Shown: positions 16,769-25,781, counted from the first letter of the stretch. The stretch: 64,000 nt of DNA from Anaerolineales bacterium (GCA_019187665.1 JABARH010000019.1:1-64000); one strand, 5' to 3'. Notes: generated by a model not told the origin, from the sequence alone. Translations and numbers: made by a program.

Positions 16769-17317
16769 TCAATCTGTAAACAACGGCAGATGCCCCAGGG
16801 CAATCACGCCGTTCCACTTGCCGCGTTCCCCCTCGGTCAGGATGGCGGCCTCACCAACCACTTTTGCCCCGGCCTTCTCCATCAAGATCCGCATCCCCTG
16901 CAGCGTGGAGCCGGTGCTGATGACATCATCCACAAGCAAAACTTTCTTTTTGTGGATGCCTTTAATATCTTTTTCGTCCAGCACAAGCATCTGTGGTTTG
17001 CCGGTTGTAATGGAAAGTGTCTCGGCGGTCAACGCCGCGCCCATGTAGGGTTTGTAGAGTTTGCGTAATATCACGTAGGGTTTTTTGGCCGCGACGGAAA
17101 GCGCGTGGGCCAGCGGGATGGATTTCGCTTCGGCAGTGACCAGCGCGTCGTATTTCATGTCCTTGATCTTTTTAGCCAGCGCGCGGGCGCACGCCTGCAC
17201 CAGTTCTGTGTCGCCCAGAATGTTCAGGATGGCGATGCTCAAGCCGGGCTTGATCTCGAACAGGGGCAGTCTGCGTGTGAGTCCGGCGATCTCGATAGTG
17301 TAGGTTTCGCGTGGCAT
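16769..17317 (-). CDS. Purine phosphoribosyltransferase (adenine/xanthine PRT-like)
   Basis: 182 residues. The PRPP-binding loop LLVDDVISTGSTL (about 120-132) is canonical for class I phosphoribosyltransferases. The flexible loop region VILRKLYKPYM and the N-terminal block resemble the adenine PRT / PurR-C group, so purine salvage is likely. The start at 17317 (MPRETYTIEIAG) is preferred to 17422, whose extra 35 residues run back through the divergent promoter region and lack family character. It is divergently arranged with the DUF951 gene. Confidence 0.85.
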   Translation of the reverse strand: MPRETYTIEIAGLTRRLPLFEIKPGLSIAILNILGDTELVQACARALAKKIKDMKYDALVTAEAKSIPLAHALSVAAKKPYVILRKLYKPYMGAALTAETLSITTGKPQMLVLDEKDIKGIHKKKVLLVDDVISTGSTLQGMRILMEKAGAKVVGEAAILTEGERGKWNGVIALGHLPLFTD

Positions 17318-17386
17318 GAATCTACTCCGGAAATCAGGTTTCTCGAAGAGACCTGGTTTCTGAAAGTGTATCATAATCCGGGCGGG

Positions 17387-17392
17387 TATAAT
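17387..17392 (+). promoter_or_regulatory. -10 box 7 nt before the DUF951 start
   Basis: TATAAT with a 7-nt spacer to ATG at 17400 and no Shine-Dalgarno sequence. A candidate leaderless promoter of the DUF951-GT28 pair. Confidence 0.6.
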
Positions 17393-17399
17393 TCTGCGC

Positions 17400-17615
17400 A
17401 TGCTCCCCGATTTGCAACTCAAAGATATCGCGCGGATGAGAAAACCTCACCCATGCGGATCGTTCGACTGGCAGGTGACTCGCCTCGGCGCGGACATTGG
17501 ACTGGAGTGTCTCGGTTGCGGGCGCCGCGTCATGCTCACCCGCCGCGAACTGACACGGCGCGCGAAGACCATTTTCCCCGCCCAGAAAGAGGCGGGACCG
17601 GAGAAACCTCATTGA
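17400..17615 (+). CDS. DUF951 family protein (YyzM-like)
   Basis: A 71-residue soluble protein. It has the complete DUF951 signature: MRKPHPCGSFDWQV, then GADIGLECLGCGRRVML. The three cysteines could bind a metal. The function is unknown; in Firmicutes it is often near chromosome-segregation and ribosome genes. Here it precedes a glycosyltransferase, with its TGA overlapping the next ATG by one base (TGATG), so the two genes are coupled. Transcription probably starts at or next to the ATG. Confidence 0.9.
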   Translation: MLPDLQLKDIARMRKPHPCGSFDWQVTRLGADIGLECLGCGRRVMLTRRELTRRAKTIFPAQKEAGPEKPH

Positions 17616-18742
17616 TGAAAAAGAAGCGCATCCTCCTGTTGTTCTCGGATACCGGTGGCGGGCATCGCTCCGCCGCGGAAGCCATCATCGAGGCGCTCCA
17701 CCTGGAATACCCCGGCATGTTCACGACCGAGATGGTGGATTTTTTCAAGGATTATGCGCCGGCGCCGTTTAACAAAATGCCGGACCTGTATCCGCAGTTG
17801 GTGAAAGCGCCCCAGCTATGGCAGGCCGGTTTCTATGCCACAGATGGGCGGGCGCGGGCGCGCGTCATCACCAGCGCCTTCCGCCCGTATGCCACCCGCG
17901 CGGCCCGCAAACTGCTGAGCGAGCATCCCAGCGATGTTATCGTCACCACGCATCTGGCTGTCAATTCCATCGGCCTTTGGGCGTTGGGCAAGAATCGAGA
18001 ACGCCGATTCGTCAGCGTTGTCACCGACCCGGTTACGACTCACGCGTTGTGGTTCGATAAACGCGCCGACCTGATCCTCGTCCCCACAGAGTACGCCCGC
18101 GAGCGCGCCATTGACTATCACATGCCGCCGGAGATCGTGCATGTGGTCGGGCAACCGGTGGCGGACCGCTATTGCGCTCCGCCCGCTGACAGGCGCATGC
18201 TGCGCGAAAAACTGGGCTGGCCGCAGAAAAAAATCATAGTGGCGCTGGTGGGCGGCGGCGATGGAATGGGGCCCATCGAACAGACCGCGCGCGCCATTGA
18301 CGAATCCGGGCTGAACGTGGCGCTGGTGATCGTGGCCGGGCGTAACGACACGCTGAAGAAAAAACTGGATGAGCGCGCATGGACGATCCGCACGGAGATT
18401 CACGGCTTCACACGCGATCTGCCGGACTTCTTCCGCGCCGCCGACGCGCTCATCACCAAGGCCGGCCCCGGCACCATTGCCGAGGCGCTCAATGCCGGCC
18501 TGCCGATCATTCTTAACGCAAAACTGCCGGGGCAGGAGGATGGCAACGTCACCTATGTGCAGCGCGAACAGGTGGGCGTGTGGGCCCCTACCCCGCAACG
18601 CGTGGTGCAAACCCTGACGCGCTGGGTGACGGACCCCGCCGAGCGCCGGCGAATTGCGGCCAATTGCCGCCGCGTGGCGCGTCCCGACGCGGCGCGGCGC
18701 ATTGCCCGCTTCATCGCGGAGCAGGCCGGGATACGGGTTTAA
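17615..18742 (+). CDS. MGDG synthase-like glycosyltransferase (GT28/MurG fold)
   Basis: 375 residues. These enzymes glycosylate diacylglycerol or a related lipid at the membrane surface. The N-terminal motif FSDTGGGHRSAAEAI (about 10-24) is diagnostic of the MGDG synthase / UgtP group. A GT28 C-terminal domain follows, with GGGDGMGPIE and the donor-binding KAGPGTIAEALNAGLP. No membrane helices, so probably peripheral. The start at 17615 is set by the family N terminus and by coupling to DUF951. The likely product is membrane glycolipid (inference). Confidence 0.88.
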   Translation: MKKKRILLLFSDTGGGHRSAAEAIIEALHLEYPGMFTTEMVDFFKDYAPAPFNKMPDLYPQLVKAPQLWQAGFYATDGRARARVITSAFRPYATRAARKLLSEHPSDVIVTTHLAVNSIGLWALGKNRERRFVSVVTDPVTTHALWFDKRADLILVPTEYARERAIDYHMPPEIVHVVGQPVADRYCAPPADRRMLREKLGWPQKKIIVALVGGGDGMGPIEQTARAIDESGLNVALVIVAGRNDTLKKKLDERAWTIRTEIHGFTRDLPDFFRAADALITKAGPGTIAEALNAGLPIILNAKLPGQEDGNVTYVQREQVGVWAPTPQRVVQTLTRWVTDPAERRRIAANCRRVARPDAARRIARFIAEQAGIRV

Positions 18743-19003
18743 TATTTCTACTGCGCAGGCGCGCGACTTGCCAGGCGGTTCGATCTCCATGGCGAAATTC
18801 CGTTCCCAACGATTTTTTTGGGACGGTCAGAGTCATGGGCCTGCCAGGCGATTTCAACACAGAGCGCGCAGAGATCTCAGAGAAGATCTTCTACAAACAA
18901 CTCTGTGGCCTGAGCGGCGCGACCGCCGCCAGGCCCATCCTTTTGCCGCTCCCGGACGGTCTCTTTATGGGCGCAACGAATTCCGCAGGGTATAATTCCA
19001 CCC
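18743..19003. other. Intergenic stretch before tsaE
   Basis: 261 nt with no convincing gene, hairpin terminator or array. Its last 13 nt hold the TATAAT box that probably drives tsaE-tsaB-rimI. Confidence 0.5.
18991..18996 (+). promoter_or_regulatory. -10 box 7 nt before the tsaE start
   Basis: TATAAT with a 7-nt spacer to ATG at 19004 and no Shine-Dalgarno sequence in between. Confidence 0.6.
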
Positions 19004-19501
19004 ATGACCGTCCTCGATATCCACAGCCTCGATTTCATCAGCCGCAGCCCCGAACAGACGCGGCGCATCGGCATCCGGCTGGGCGGTCTGCTCAAGGCCG
19101 GCGATCTGATCTGCCTGCAAGGCAACCTCGGCGCGGGTAAGACTACATTCGTTCAGGGCATGGCGCAAGGCTGGGGCGCGTTCGATTCGGTTTCCAGCCC
19201 AACGTTTGTTTTGGTTAATGTTTATCGCCGCGCGGGCGGCGGCCAGATTTTCCACATGGATGCCTACCGCATCCAGTCCGCGCCCGAAGCGCAGGAACTC
19301 GACCTCGGCTCAATGCAGGGCGAAGGTCCAGTGTTGATCGAATGGGCAGATCGCATTGAAGGGGTCCTGCCTTTTGATCGGTTGTGGGTGAACTTTGAAC
19401 ATGTTGCCGACGAGCAACGCGACCTGCGTTTTCGCGCCGTGGGCAGACGCCACGATGAGATTCTTTCCAGCCTGCGGCATTCGATGTTTGGAGTGGAATG
19501 A
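19004..19501 (+). CDS. tsaE: tRNA t6A biosynthesis ATPase TsaE
   Basis: 165 residues. TsaE is the ATPase that drives turnover of the TsaB-TsaD complex, which installs N6-threonylcarbamoyladenosine at position 37 of ANN-decoding tRNAs. Walker A is QGNLGAGKTT (about 40-49), followed by SSPTFVLVNVY and HMDAYRI, both family hallmarks; GPVLIEWADRI is near the C terminus. The start is probably leaderless. The stop overlaps the tsaB start. tsaD is not in this cluster. Confidence 0.95.
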   Translation: MTVLDIHSLDFISRSPEQTRRIGIRLGGLLKAGDLICLQGNLGAGKTTFVQGMAQGWGAFDSVSSPTFVLVNVYRRAGGGQIFHMDAYRIQSAPEAQELDLGSMQGEGPVLIEWADRIEGVLPFDRLWVNFEHVADEQRDLRFRAVGRRHDEILSSLRHSMFGVE

Positions 19502-20169
19502 TGCTGCTCGCCATTGACACTTCCACCGCGCAAATGGGACTGGCGCTCTACGACGGAGCGTCCGTCCACGCGGAACTGGCGTGGATATTAAAGGCGCGTC
19601 ACACCGTGGAACTGGCCCCGGCTCTTGCCGGATTGTTGGCCCGCGCCGGCCAGCATATGAGGTCTCTGACCGCGTTGGGCATTGCGATTGGCCCCGGTTC
19701 GTTCACATCGTTACGCGTGGGACTGGCTTTTGCGAAGGGCCTCGCGCTGGCGCGCAAACTTCCGCTGATCGGCGTGCCGACGTTGGATGTGGCCGCGGCG
19801 GCGGTTCCGCTTCAATCACGGCCACTCGCAGTGGTGATTCAGGCTGGGCGGACGCGAGTGGCCGTGGGCTGGTATCAAGCCGGGGAAGACCGGTGGCAGA
19901 CGCGAGGTCCGGCGCGAACGATGACGGTGGACGAGCTGGCTGAGTCGATTCGTCAGCCCACGCTGGTCGTCGGGGAACTGGGCGCGGAGGAACGTCAGCG
20001 GCTGGCGCGCAAACGGGTCAATGTCCATTTGCTCTCGCCTGCCCGCTCGATACGGCGTCCTGCGCTGCTGGCCGAACTGGCCTGGGAACGATTCCAGCAT
20101 GGGCGCCTGGATGAGACCGCTTCGCTCGCGCCGATCTATTTGCATACCGAAGGAGGCGCACCCATATGA
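19498..20169 (+). CDS. tsaB: tRNA t6A biosynthesis protein TsaB
   Basis: 223 residues. TsaB is the non-catalytic ASKHA-fold partner of TsaD. The N terminus LLAIDTSTAQMGLALYDG and the block GIAIGPGSFTSLRVGLAFAKGLA are diagnostic. Two consecutive ATGs (19498 and 19501) are possible starts; both overlap the tsaE stop. The stop overlaps rimI by 4 nt, so tsaE-tsaB-rimI is a coupled operon, an order common in bacteria. Confidence 0.95.
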   Translation: MMLLAIDTSTAQMGLALYDGASVHAELAWILKARHTVELAPALAGLLARAGQHMRSLTALGIAIGPGSFTSLRVGLAFAKGLALARKLPLIGVPTLDVAAAAVPLQSRPLAVVIQAGRTRVAVGWYQAGEDRWQTRGPARTMTVDELAESIRQPTLVVGELGAEERQRLARKRVNVHLLSPARSIRRPALLAELAWERFQHGRLDETASLAPIYLHTEGGAPI

Positions 20170-20624
20170 TCGAGATGCGACGCATGACGCTTGAAGATGT
20201 CCCCGCGGTCGTAGAGATAGACCAGTTGTCGTTCTCGCTGCCCTGGAGTGAACGCGCCTTCATTCACGAGATTCAGGATAATCCAGCGGCGCGCTGCTGG
20301 GTGATGACCCGGGACGGCGTGGTGGCTTCCATGCTGATTCTGTGGATTATCGTGGATGAGGCGCATATCGCCACCATTGCCACGCATCCGAATCACCGCC
20401 GGCGCGGGCATGCCAGGAAGATTTTGATCGAGGCGCTGCGAGCGGCTCGAGAGGAAGGCGTGCTGAAGGCGCTGCTCGAGGTGCGCGCCCGCCACGTGGT
20501 GGCGCAAAAAATATATTGCGATATTGGCTTTGAGGAGGTCGGAAGACGGCCGATGTATTATCGCGATAACGGCGAGGACGCGATCCTGATGACGTTGGAT
20601 CTGGCCTCCGCAGGCTGGTTGTAG
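20166..20624 (+). CDS. rimI: Ribosomal protein S18-alanine N-acetyltransferase RimI
   Basis: 152 residues, GNAT fold. It is expected to acetylate the N-terminal Ala of S18. The acetyl-CoA loop HPNHRRRGHARKIL fits the R/Q-x-x-G-x-G/A motif. EVRARHVVAQKIYCDIGFEEVGRR is typical of RimI (V-R-x-x-N-x-x-A-x-x-x-Y), here with His in place of the usual Asn. YYRDNGEDAILM ends the domain. It overlaps tsaB. A heptamer array begins 7 nt after the stop. Confidence 0.9.
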   Translation: MIEMRRMTLEDVPAVVEIDQLSFSLPWSERAFIHEIQDNPAARCWVMTRDGVVASMLILWIIVDEAHIATIATHPNHRRRGHARKILIEALRAAREEGVLKALLEVRARHVVAQKIYCDIGFEEVGRRPMYYRDNGEDAILMTLDLASAGWL

Positions 20625-20630
20625 AGCGGC

Positions 20631-20717
20631 GATATTTGGTATTCGATAATTTGATAATTCGGTATTCGATACTCGAATATCGAATTATCGAATATCCAAT
20701 ACCCAATATCGAATATC
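20631..20717. repeat. Intergenic heptamer array (TTCGATA family)
   Basis: About 12 degenerate units such as TATTCGA, TAATTCG and TATCGAA fill the gap between rimI and the sugar dehydrogenase gene. The first half is partly complementary to the second. Confidence 0.85.
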
Positions 20718-20730
20718 AAAAAGGAAACGA

Positions 20731-22053
20731 ATGACCACGAAAGACACTCTCATCAAGAAACTGAAAGACAAGACCGCCAACATCGCCATTCTCGGACTGG
20801 GCTATGTGGGCTTGCCGCTTGCGGTTGTGTTTGGCGAGGCGGGATTCAACGTGACGGGCGTGGACCCGGACACGCGCAAGATCGAAGCGATCGGCAGGAG
20901 CGAATCGTACATCCCCGACGTGAAGAGCGAGGCGGTCGCGAATTTGGTCAAGTCTGGTCGTCTGAAAGCCACAACGGATTTCTCGATCCTGCAAAACATG
21001 GACGCGGTCAGCATTTGTGTGCCGACTCCACTGCGCAAGACCGGCGACCCGGATATGTCTTTCATCCTATCCGCGACGGAGGAACTCGCCAAATACATGC
21101 ACAAGGGCATGGTGATCGTACTGGAGTCGACCACGTATCCCGGTACGACGCGTGAACTGCTGTTGCCCAAGCTCGGCATGGAACACGATCTCACCGTCGG
21201 CGAGGACTGGTTCCTGGCGTTTTCACCGGAGCGCGTGGACCCCGGGCGCAAAGATTGGACGACCGTCAACACGCCAAAGGTGATGGGCGGAATCACCAAC
21301 GCCTGCGGCGAAGTGGCGACCGCCTGGTATGAGGGCGCGATCCAAACGGTCCATCAAGTTTCAACTGCGGAAGCGGCGGAGATGGCGAAACTTTTGGAGA
21401 ACACCTTCCGCATGATCAACATTGGTCTGGTCAATGAATTGGCGATCATGTGCGAGCGTCTCGGCGTGGACGTGTGGGAGGTGATCGAGGCGGCGGCGAG
21501 CAAACCGTTCGGCTTTATGAAGTTCACGCCGGGTCCCGGCCTCGGCGGCCATTGCATTCCGATTGATCCGCTCTATCTTTCGTGGAAGATGAAGGCGTTC
21601 AATTACAACGCGCGTTTCATCGAGCTGGCTTCCGAGATCAACACGAACATGCCGCGCTATGTGGTCTCGCGCATGTTGGAGGCGATGAACGACCGCGGCA
21701 TGTTGTTGAAAGGCAGCAGGGCGCTGGTCCTCGGCGTGGCGTACAAACCCGACATTGACGATGTGCGCGAGTCTCCGTCGCTGGATGTGATCGGCTTGCT
21801 GAGGAAAAAAGGCGCGAACGTGGAGTATCACGATCCATACATTCCGCACATCCACCATGAGACGGACGGTTGGCGCATGGACAGCGTCGGTGACGTGATG
21901 TCCGCTGTCCGCAAGGCGGATGCGGTGATCGTTGTCACCAATCACAAAGTCTACGATTACGCGGCGATCGTCAACGAAGCGAAGTTCGTCTTCGACGCGC
22001 GCAACGCGACCGGGAAAATTGCGAAGGGGAATCCGAAGGTCGAGAGACTCTAG
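20731..22053 (+). CDS. Nucleotide-sugar dehydrogenase (UDP-ManNAcA/UDP-Glc dehydrogenase family)
   Basis: 440 residues. It oxidises the C6 hydroxyl of a UDP-sugar to the uronic acid, using NAD twice. The N-terminal Rossmann motif is GLGYVGLPLA (about 22-31). The central dimerisation domain ends at GPGLGGHCIPIDP, which carries the catalytic Cys, and the C-terminal domain has GVAYKPDIDDVRESPS. The GGHCIPIDP block resembles WecC-type dehydrogenases. The start has AAAGGA upstream, inside the end of the heptamer array. It probably feeds the adjacent epimerase and the polysaccharide genes. Confidence 0.92.
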   Translation: MTTKDTLIKKLKDKTANIAILGLGYVGLPLAVVFGEAGFNVTGVDPDTRKIEAIGRSESYIPDVKSEAVANLVKSGRLKATTDFSILQNMDAVSICVPTPLRKTGDPDMSFILSATEELAKYMHKGMVIVLESTTYPGTTRELLLPKLGMEHDLTVGEDWFLAFSPERVDPGRKDWTTVNTPKVMGGITNACGEVATAWYEGAIQTVHQVSTAEAAEMAKLLENTFRMINIGLVNELAIMCERLGVDVWEVIEAAASKPFGFMKFTPGPGLGGHCIPIDPLYLSWKMKAFNYNARFIELASEINTNMPRYVVSRMLEAMNDRGMLLKGSRALVLGVAYKPDIDDVRESPSLDVIGLLRKKGANVEYHDPYIPHIHHETDGWRMDSVGDVMSAVRKADAVIVVTNHKVYDYAAIVNEAKFVFDARNATGKIAKGNPKVERL

Positions 22054-22148
22054 GTTCCAGGTGTCAAGTTCCAGGTAATTTAGAAACTTGACACCTGACA
22101 CCTGACACCTGACACCTGACACCTGACACGTGAAACATGGAACTTAAA
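22054..22148. repeat. Intergenic heptamer array (GACACCT family) with inverted repeat
   Basis: AGGTGTCAAGTT at 22059-22070 is complementary to AACTTGACACCT 15 nt further on, and the second arm leads into five to six tandem GACACCT units. The same unit is at 32760-32796, 34060-34110 and 37736-37779. Confidence 0.85.
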
Positions 22149-22150
22149 AT

Positions 22151-23131
22151 ATGGCACATTATCTAGTCACCGGCGCGGCGGGATTCATCGGCGCGCGCAC
22201 GACTTCCATGCTGATCGAGCAGGGACACACTGTCGTCGGCGTGGACAACATGAATGACGCGTACGACGTCCGCATCAAGGAATATCGGTTGAAGCGGCTT
22301 CAATCGTTGCCGGGCTTTGACTTTGTGCGCGGCGACATCTCCGAGCGCGAGATCCTCAATCGAAAATCTGACATCACACATCGGACATTCGACGCGGTCA
22401 TCAACCTTGCGGCGCGGGCGGGAGTCCGCTTCAGCGTGGAGAATCCGTGGGCGTTCCTCGAATCGAATGTGATGGGCACGCTCAACATGCTTGAGTTGTG
22501 CCGCCAAAGCGGCTGTCCGAAATTTTTGCTGGCATCCACCTCGAGCATCTACGGCGAGAATCCCCCGTACCCGACACCCGAAACAGCCTCCAGCAGTGAA
22601 CCGCTTCAGCCGTATGCCGCCAGCAAAAAAGGCGCGGAAGTTCTCGCGCACAGTTATCATCATCTCTATGGCGTGGACGTGAGCGTCGTGCGCTACTTCA
22701 CCGTTTACGGTCCGGCGGGACGCCCCGACCTCGCCATGTTCCGCTTCGTGCAATGGATCAGCGAGGGGCGCCCGGTGCTGGTCAACGGCGACGGGAAGCA
22801 ATCGCGTGGATTTACGTTCGTGGACGACATCGCGCGCGGAACGATCGCGGCGCTTCAACCGCTCGGCTACGAGATCATCAACCTCGGCGGACACGAGACC
22901 ATCACCATCAACGGCTTGATCGAGATGACCGAGGAATTGGTCGGCAAACCCGCGAACATAAAATACGGTCCGCCGAATCTGGCTGACATGTTCCAGAACT
23001 GGGCGGATGTGAGCAAGGCGCGTCAATTGCTGGGCTGGCAGCCGCAGGTCAACTTGCGCGACGGCATGATGAAACTCATCGAGTGGTATCGCGCCGAACG
23101 CGACTGGGCAAAGGATATTGTGACGGTGTAG
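22151..23131 (+). CDS. NAD-dependent sugar epimerase (UDP-glucuronate/glucose 4-epimerase-like)
   Basis: 326 residues, extended SDR. TGAAGFIG is at residues 7-14; the catalytic Ser is in LLASTSSIYGENP, and Tyr-Lys in YAASKKGAE. The order dehydrogenase-epimerase, and the block GDGKQSRGFTFVDDIARG, favour a UDP-uronate 4-epimerase supplying a precursor for capsule or exopolysaccharide. The exact sugar is inference. The start is 2 nt after the end of a GACACCT array. No clear Shine-Dalgarno sequence remains. Confidence 0.9.
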   Translation: MAHYLVTGAAGFIGARTTSMLIEQGHTVVGVDNMNDAYDVRIKEYRLKRLQSLPGFDFVRGDISEREILNRKSDITHRTFDAVINLAARAGVRFSVENPWAFLESNVMGTLNMLELCRQSGCPKFLLASTSSIYGENPPYPTPETASSSEPLQPYAASKKGAEVLAHSYHHLYGVDVSVVRYFTVYGPAGRPDLAMFRFVQWISEGRPVLVNGDGKQSRGFTFVDDIARGTIAALQPLGYEIINLGGHETITINGLIEMTEELVGKPANIKYGPPNLADMFQNWADVSKARQLLGWQPQVNLRDGMMKLIEWYRAERDWAKDIVTV

Positions 23132-23142
23132 TTGGTTAGAGG

Positions 23143-23272
23143 TACACACGTAGACACGTAGACACGTAGACAAGCAGACAAGCAGACAAGTAGACAAGCA
23201 GACAAGTCAACGCCTCGTAACCTGTAACTTGTAACTCGCAACTTGTAACTCGTAACTCGTAACTCGTATCCC
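23143..23272. repeat. Two fused arrays: GTAGACAC octamers and GTAACTC heptamers
   Basis: 23143-23208 holds octamers GTAGACAC, GTAGACAA and GCAGACAA. 23213-23272 holds heptamers such as GTAACTT and GTAACTC. The flippase start follows only 10 nt later without a Shine-Dalgarno sequence. Confidence 0.85.
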
Positions 23273-23281
23273 GCATTCCCC

Positions 23282-24616
23282 ATGCCCCCCTCCTGGACTC
23301 AAGACTCCCTCCTCAAACGCGTCCTCAAAAACAGCGGCTATCTCTTCTCGTCCACATCCATCTCCGCCGCATTGGGATTCGTGCAGGGGATTCTCGTTGT
23401 CCGTTTGATCGGCATCGAGGAATATGGTCTGCTGGCAGGGACGGTCTTCGTCTTTGCGACCAACGTCAACCGCCTGCTTTCGTTCCGCATGAGCGAAGTG
23501 GCGGTGAAATATCTCGGCGGGGTGCTCGCGCAAAACGACAAGCCTCGCGCCGCCGCGCTGGTCAAAGGGATGGGGTTGATCGAGATCGTCACATCCATCC
23601 TTGCTTATCTCGTTCTGTTTTTGTTCTCACCCTGGGCGGCACAGATCTTCGCTAAAGACTCCTCCACCATCTGTCTCTTCCAAGCCTACGGTCTCTATCT
23701 GCTCGGCAACCTGATCTTCGAAACCTCCACCGGCGTTCTGCAAACCTTCAAACGCTTCGACCGCATCTCAGTGGTGCAATTGGCTGGGACGATTCTCACC
23801 GCCGCTCTCGTCGTCGCCGCATTTTTTTTCAACGGGACTCTCATTCACATTCTCGCCGCGTACCTCGTCGGGAAACTGCTGGCGGGAATCCTGATCGTCA
23901 TCTTCGCTGTCCGCGAACTGCGGACTCAATTCGGCACGGGCTGGATTCGCTCTCCGCTCGCGCTGGTCCGTGACTGGCGCGGCATCCTCGGCTTCGCCCT
24001 CAACACGAATCTCAACGGCACCGTCAACCTGATCGTGCGTGACTCGGCTCCGCTCTTCCTCGGCGCCTTCGCCACGCAAGCCGAAGTCGGTTACTTTAAA
24101 CTGGCGCTATCGCTGGTCAACCTCGTCACGCTTCCCATCGAACCTTTCATCTGGCCCACCTACGCCGAGATCACCGAAACAATCGCGCGCGCCCAATGGG
24201 ATGCGACCAAACGTCTCCTGCGGCGCGTCTCGGTCATTGCCGCCGCGTGGACTCTCTCCGCCGGGGGAATCCTCGCCGCCATCGGCTGGTGGTTGATTCC
24301 CATCCTCTACGGCGCAGACTCGACTCCCGCCTATCCCGCCGTCTTGATCCTCCTGCTCGGTTTTGGTTTCGCAAACATCCTGCATTGGAATCGCCCATTG
24401 CTCCTTGCATTTGGCAAACCTTCATATCCGTTGATCGCCTCTGCCATCGTCGGCGCGATTCAAATCGCCCTCATCTTTATTCTCGTTCCGCGCACCGGCT
24501 ACCTCGGCATGTCATGGTTGATGAGCGGATATTTAATTTTCTCCATCGCCATCATCGTCTGGCGCGGACTCGACGAAATCAACCGTAAATCTAAAATCGT
24601 AAATCTAAAATCGTAA
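23282..24616 (+). CDS. Polysaccharide flippase (Wzx/MATE-like, oligosaccharide translocase)
   Basis: 444 residues with 12-14 predicted membrane helices. The N terminus LKRVLKNSGYLFSSTSISAALGFVQG is typical of the Polysacc_synt family, which moves lipid-linked repeat units across the inner membrane. The last residues (about 435-444, NRKSKIVNLK) are encoded by a CGTAAAT/CTAAAAT heptamer array that also supplies the stop and the start of the next gene. No Shine-Dalgarno sequence is seen before the ATG. No Wzy polymerase is recognised nearby. Confidence 0.85.
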   Translation: MPPSWTQDSLLKRVLKNSGYLFSSTSISAALGFVQGILVVRLIGIEEYGLLAGTVFVFATNVNRLLSFRMSEVAVKYLGGVLAQNDKPRAAALVKGMGLIEIVTSILAYLVLFLFSPWAAQIFAKDSSTICLFQAYGLYLLGNLIFETSTGVLQTFKRFDRISVVQLAGTILTAALVVAAFFFNGTLIHILAAYLVGKLLAGILIVIFAVRELRTQFGTGWIRSPLALVRDWRGILGFALNTNLNGTVNLIVRDSAPLFLGAFATQAEVGYFKLALSLVNLVTLPIEPFIWPTYAEITETIARAQWDATKRLLRRVSVIAAAWTLSAGGILAAIGWWLIPILYGADSTPAYPAVLILLLGFGFANILHWNRPLLLAFGKPSYPLIASAIVGAIQIALIFILVPRTGYLGMSWLMSGYLIFSIAIIVWRGLDEINRKSKIVNLKS

Positions 24617-24618
24617 AT
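24586..24618. repeat. Heptamer array at the flippase-glycosyltransferase junction
   Basis: CGTAAAT, CTAAAAT, CGTAAAT, CTAAAAT and CGTAAAT. The last unit contains the flippase TAA and the A-T of the next ATG. Confidence 0.75.
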
Positions 24619-25735
24619 GAAGATCCTCGCCATCGCGGGTTCCCGCGTCCCCTCCGACACCGCCAACAGCATTCAGGTGATGAAAGCCTGCTCCGCCCTC
24701 GCGGGGCTTGGACACGACCTCACGCTGATCGTCCCAGACTTCGAGCTTCGACCTTCGACATTCGATATTCGATCCCAGTACGGCATCGAAACTTCCTTTC
24801 CCATGGAATGGCTTGGCGGTTCCTCGCGGCGTCTCTTTACCTTCAACGCTGTTCGCGCCGCGCTAAAACACAAACCGGACCTCCTCTATGTCTGGCTTCC
24901 ACAATCGGCGGTCTTCGGTCTGCTGGCGCGCCTCCCGACCATTTTTGAAATCCACATTCAACCCTCTGGCTGGTTTGGTCCGGCATGGCATCGCGCTTTT
25001 GCAAAACTGCCCGGACGCAAACGTCTCGCCTGCATCACGAACGCAATGAAGAATCTGCTCGCGACAAAATACTCCATGCGGATGCGCGATGCGGATGTGG
25101 TCATTGCCCCGAACGGTGTCGAACTCGAACGCTTCGCTTCATTGCCTGACCCTGAGCGGGCGCGACAGTCGCTGGGTTGGAGCGAGTCCCCGACCGTGCT
25201 GTGCGCCGGTCACCTCTATGCCGGCCGCGGTGCGGACTTGTTCTTGCAGTTGGCAGAGTCGACTCAGCAGGCGAACTTTATTTGGGTGGGCGGACGTCCG
25301 CACGATGTTGAGGAGTGGGGCGAGAAAGCGAAAACGCGCGGGCTGGGCAATGTCAATTTCATTGGCTTCGTCCCCAATTTCGAATTGCCCAATTATCTTG
25401 CCGCCGCAGATGTTCTGATCATGCCCTACGCAAAATCCATCTACGGCTCAAGCGGCTCCGCGGATTCCGCCTCGGTTGCCAGCCCGATGAAAATGTTCGA
25501 ATACATGGCGGCGGGACGCGCGATCCTGACCAGCGACCTGCCCGTGATCCGCGAAGTGTTGGACGAGGCATCCGCTGTGTTTGTCCCGCCGCAGGATGCG
25601 AGTGCGTGGACGTCCGCATTAAAATCCCTGCTGGACGATTCTCAAAAACGAATTGCGCTCGCGCAAAACGCGCGCCGCCGTGTGGAAAATTACACATGGA
25701 CAGCGCGCGCCCGAAAAATTTTGAATGGGTTTTAA
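24617..25735 (+). CDS. Family 4 glycosyltransferase
   Basis: 372 residues, GT-B fold. The N-terminal domain begins with AIAGSRVPSDTANSIQVMK. The C-terminal donor-binding domain has VLCAGHLYAGRG, VNFIGFVPN and the ADVLIMPYAKS ... MKMFEYMAAGRAILTSD block with the E-x7-E signature. It transfers a sugar to a lipid-linked or polymer acceptor. Residues about 42-53 are encoded by five TTCGANN heptamers. The ATG directly follows the flippase stop. A strong terminator ends the polysaccharide block. Confidence 0.88.
   Translation: MKILAIAGSRVPSDTANSIQVMKACSALAGLGHDLTLIVPDFELRPSTFDIRSQYGIETSFPMEWLGGSSRRLFTFNAVRAALKHKPDLLYVWLPQSAVFGLLARLPTIFEIHIQPSGWFGPAWHRAFAKLPGRKRLACITNAMKNLLATKYSMRMRDADVVIAPNGVELERFASLPDPERARQSLGWSESPTVLCAGHLYAGRGADLFLQLAESTQQANFIWVGGRPHDVEEWGEKAKTRGLGNVNFIGFVPNFELPNYLAAADVLIMPYAKSIYGSSGSADSASVASPMKMFEYMAAGRAILTSDLPVIREVLDEASAVFVPPQDASAWTSALKSLLDDSQKRIALAQNARRRVENYTWTARARKILNGF
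24740..24775. repeat. In-frame heptamer array in the GT4 gene
   Basis: Five tandem TTCGANN units inside the N-terminal domain of the glycosyltransferase. Confidence 0.7.
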
Positions 25736-25738
25736 ACG

Positions 25739-25777
25739 AGAACCCCGACTTCTAAAAGAAGCCGGGGTTCTATTTAT
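25739..25777 (+). terminator. Rho-independent terminator
   Basis: Stem AGAACCCCGACTTC / GAAGCCGGGGTTCT with loop TAAAA and T-rich tail, 4 nt after the GT4 stop. Confidence 0.85.
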
Positions 25778-25781
25778 CTTT

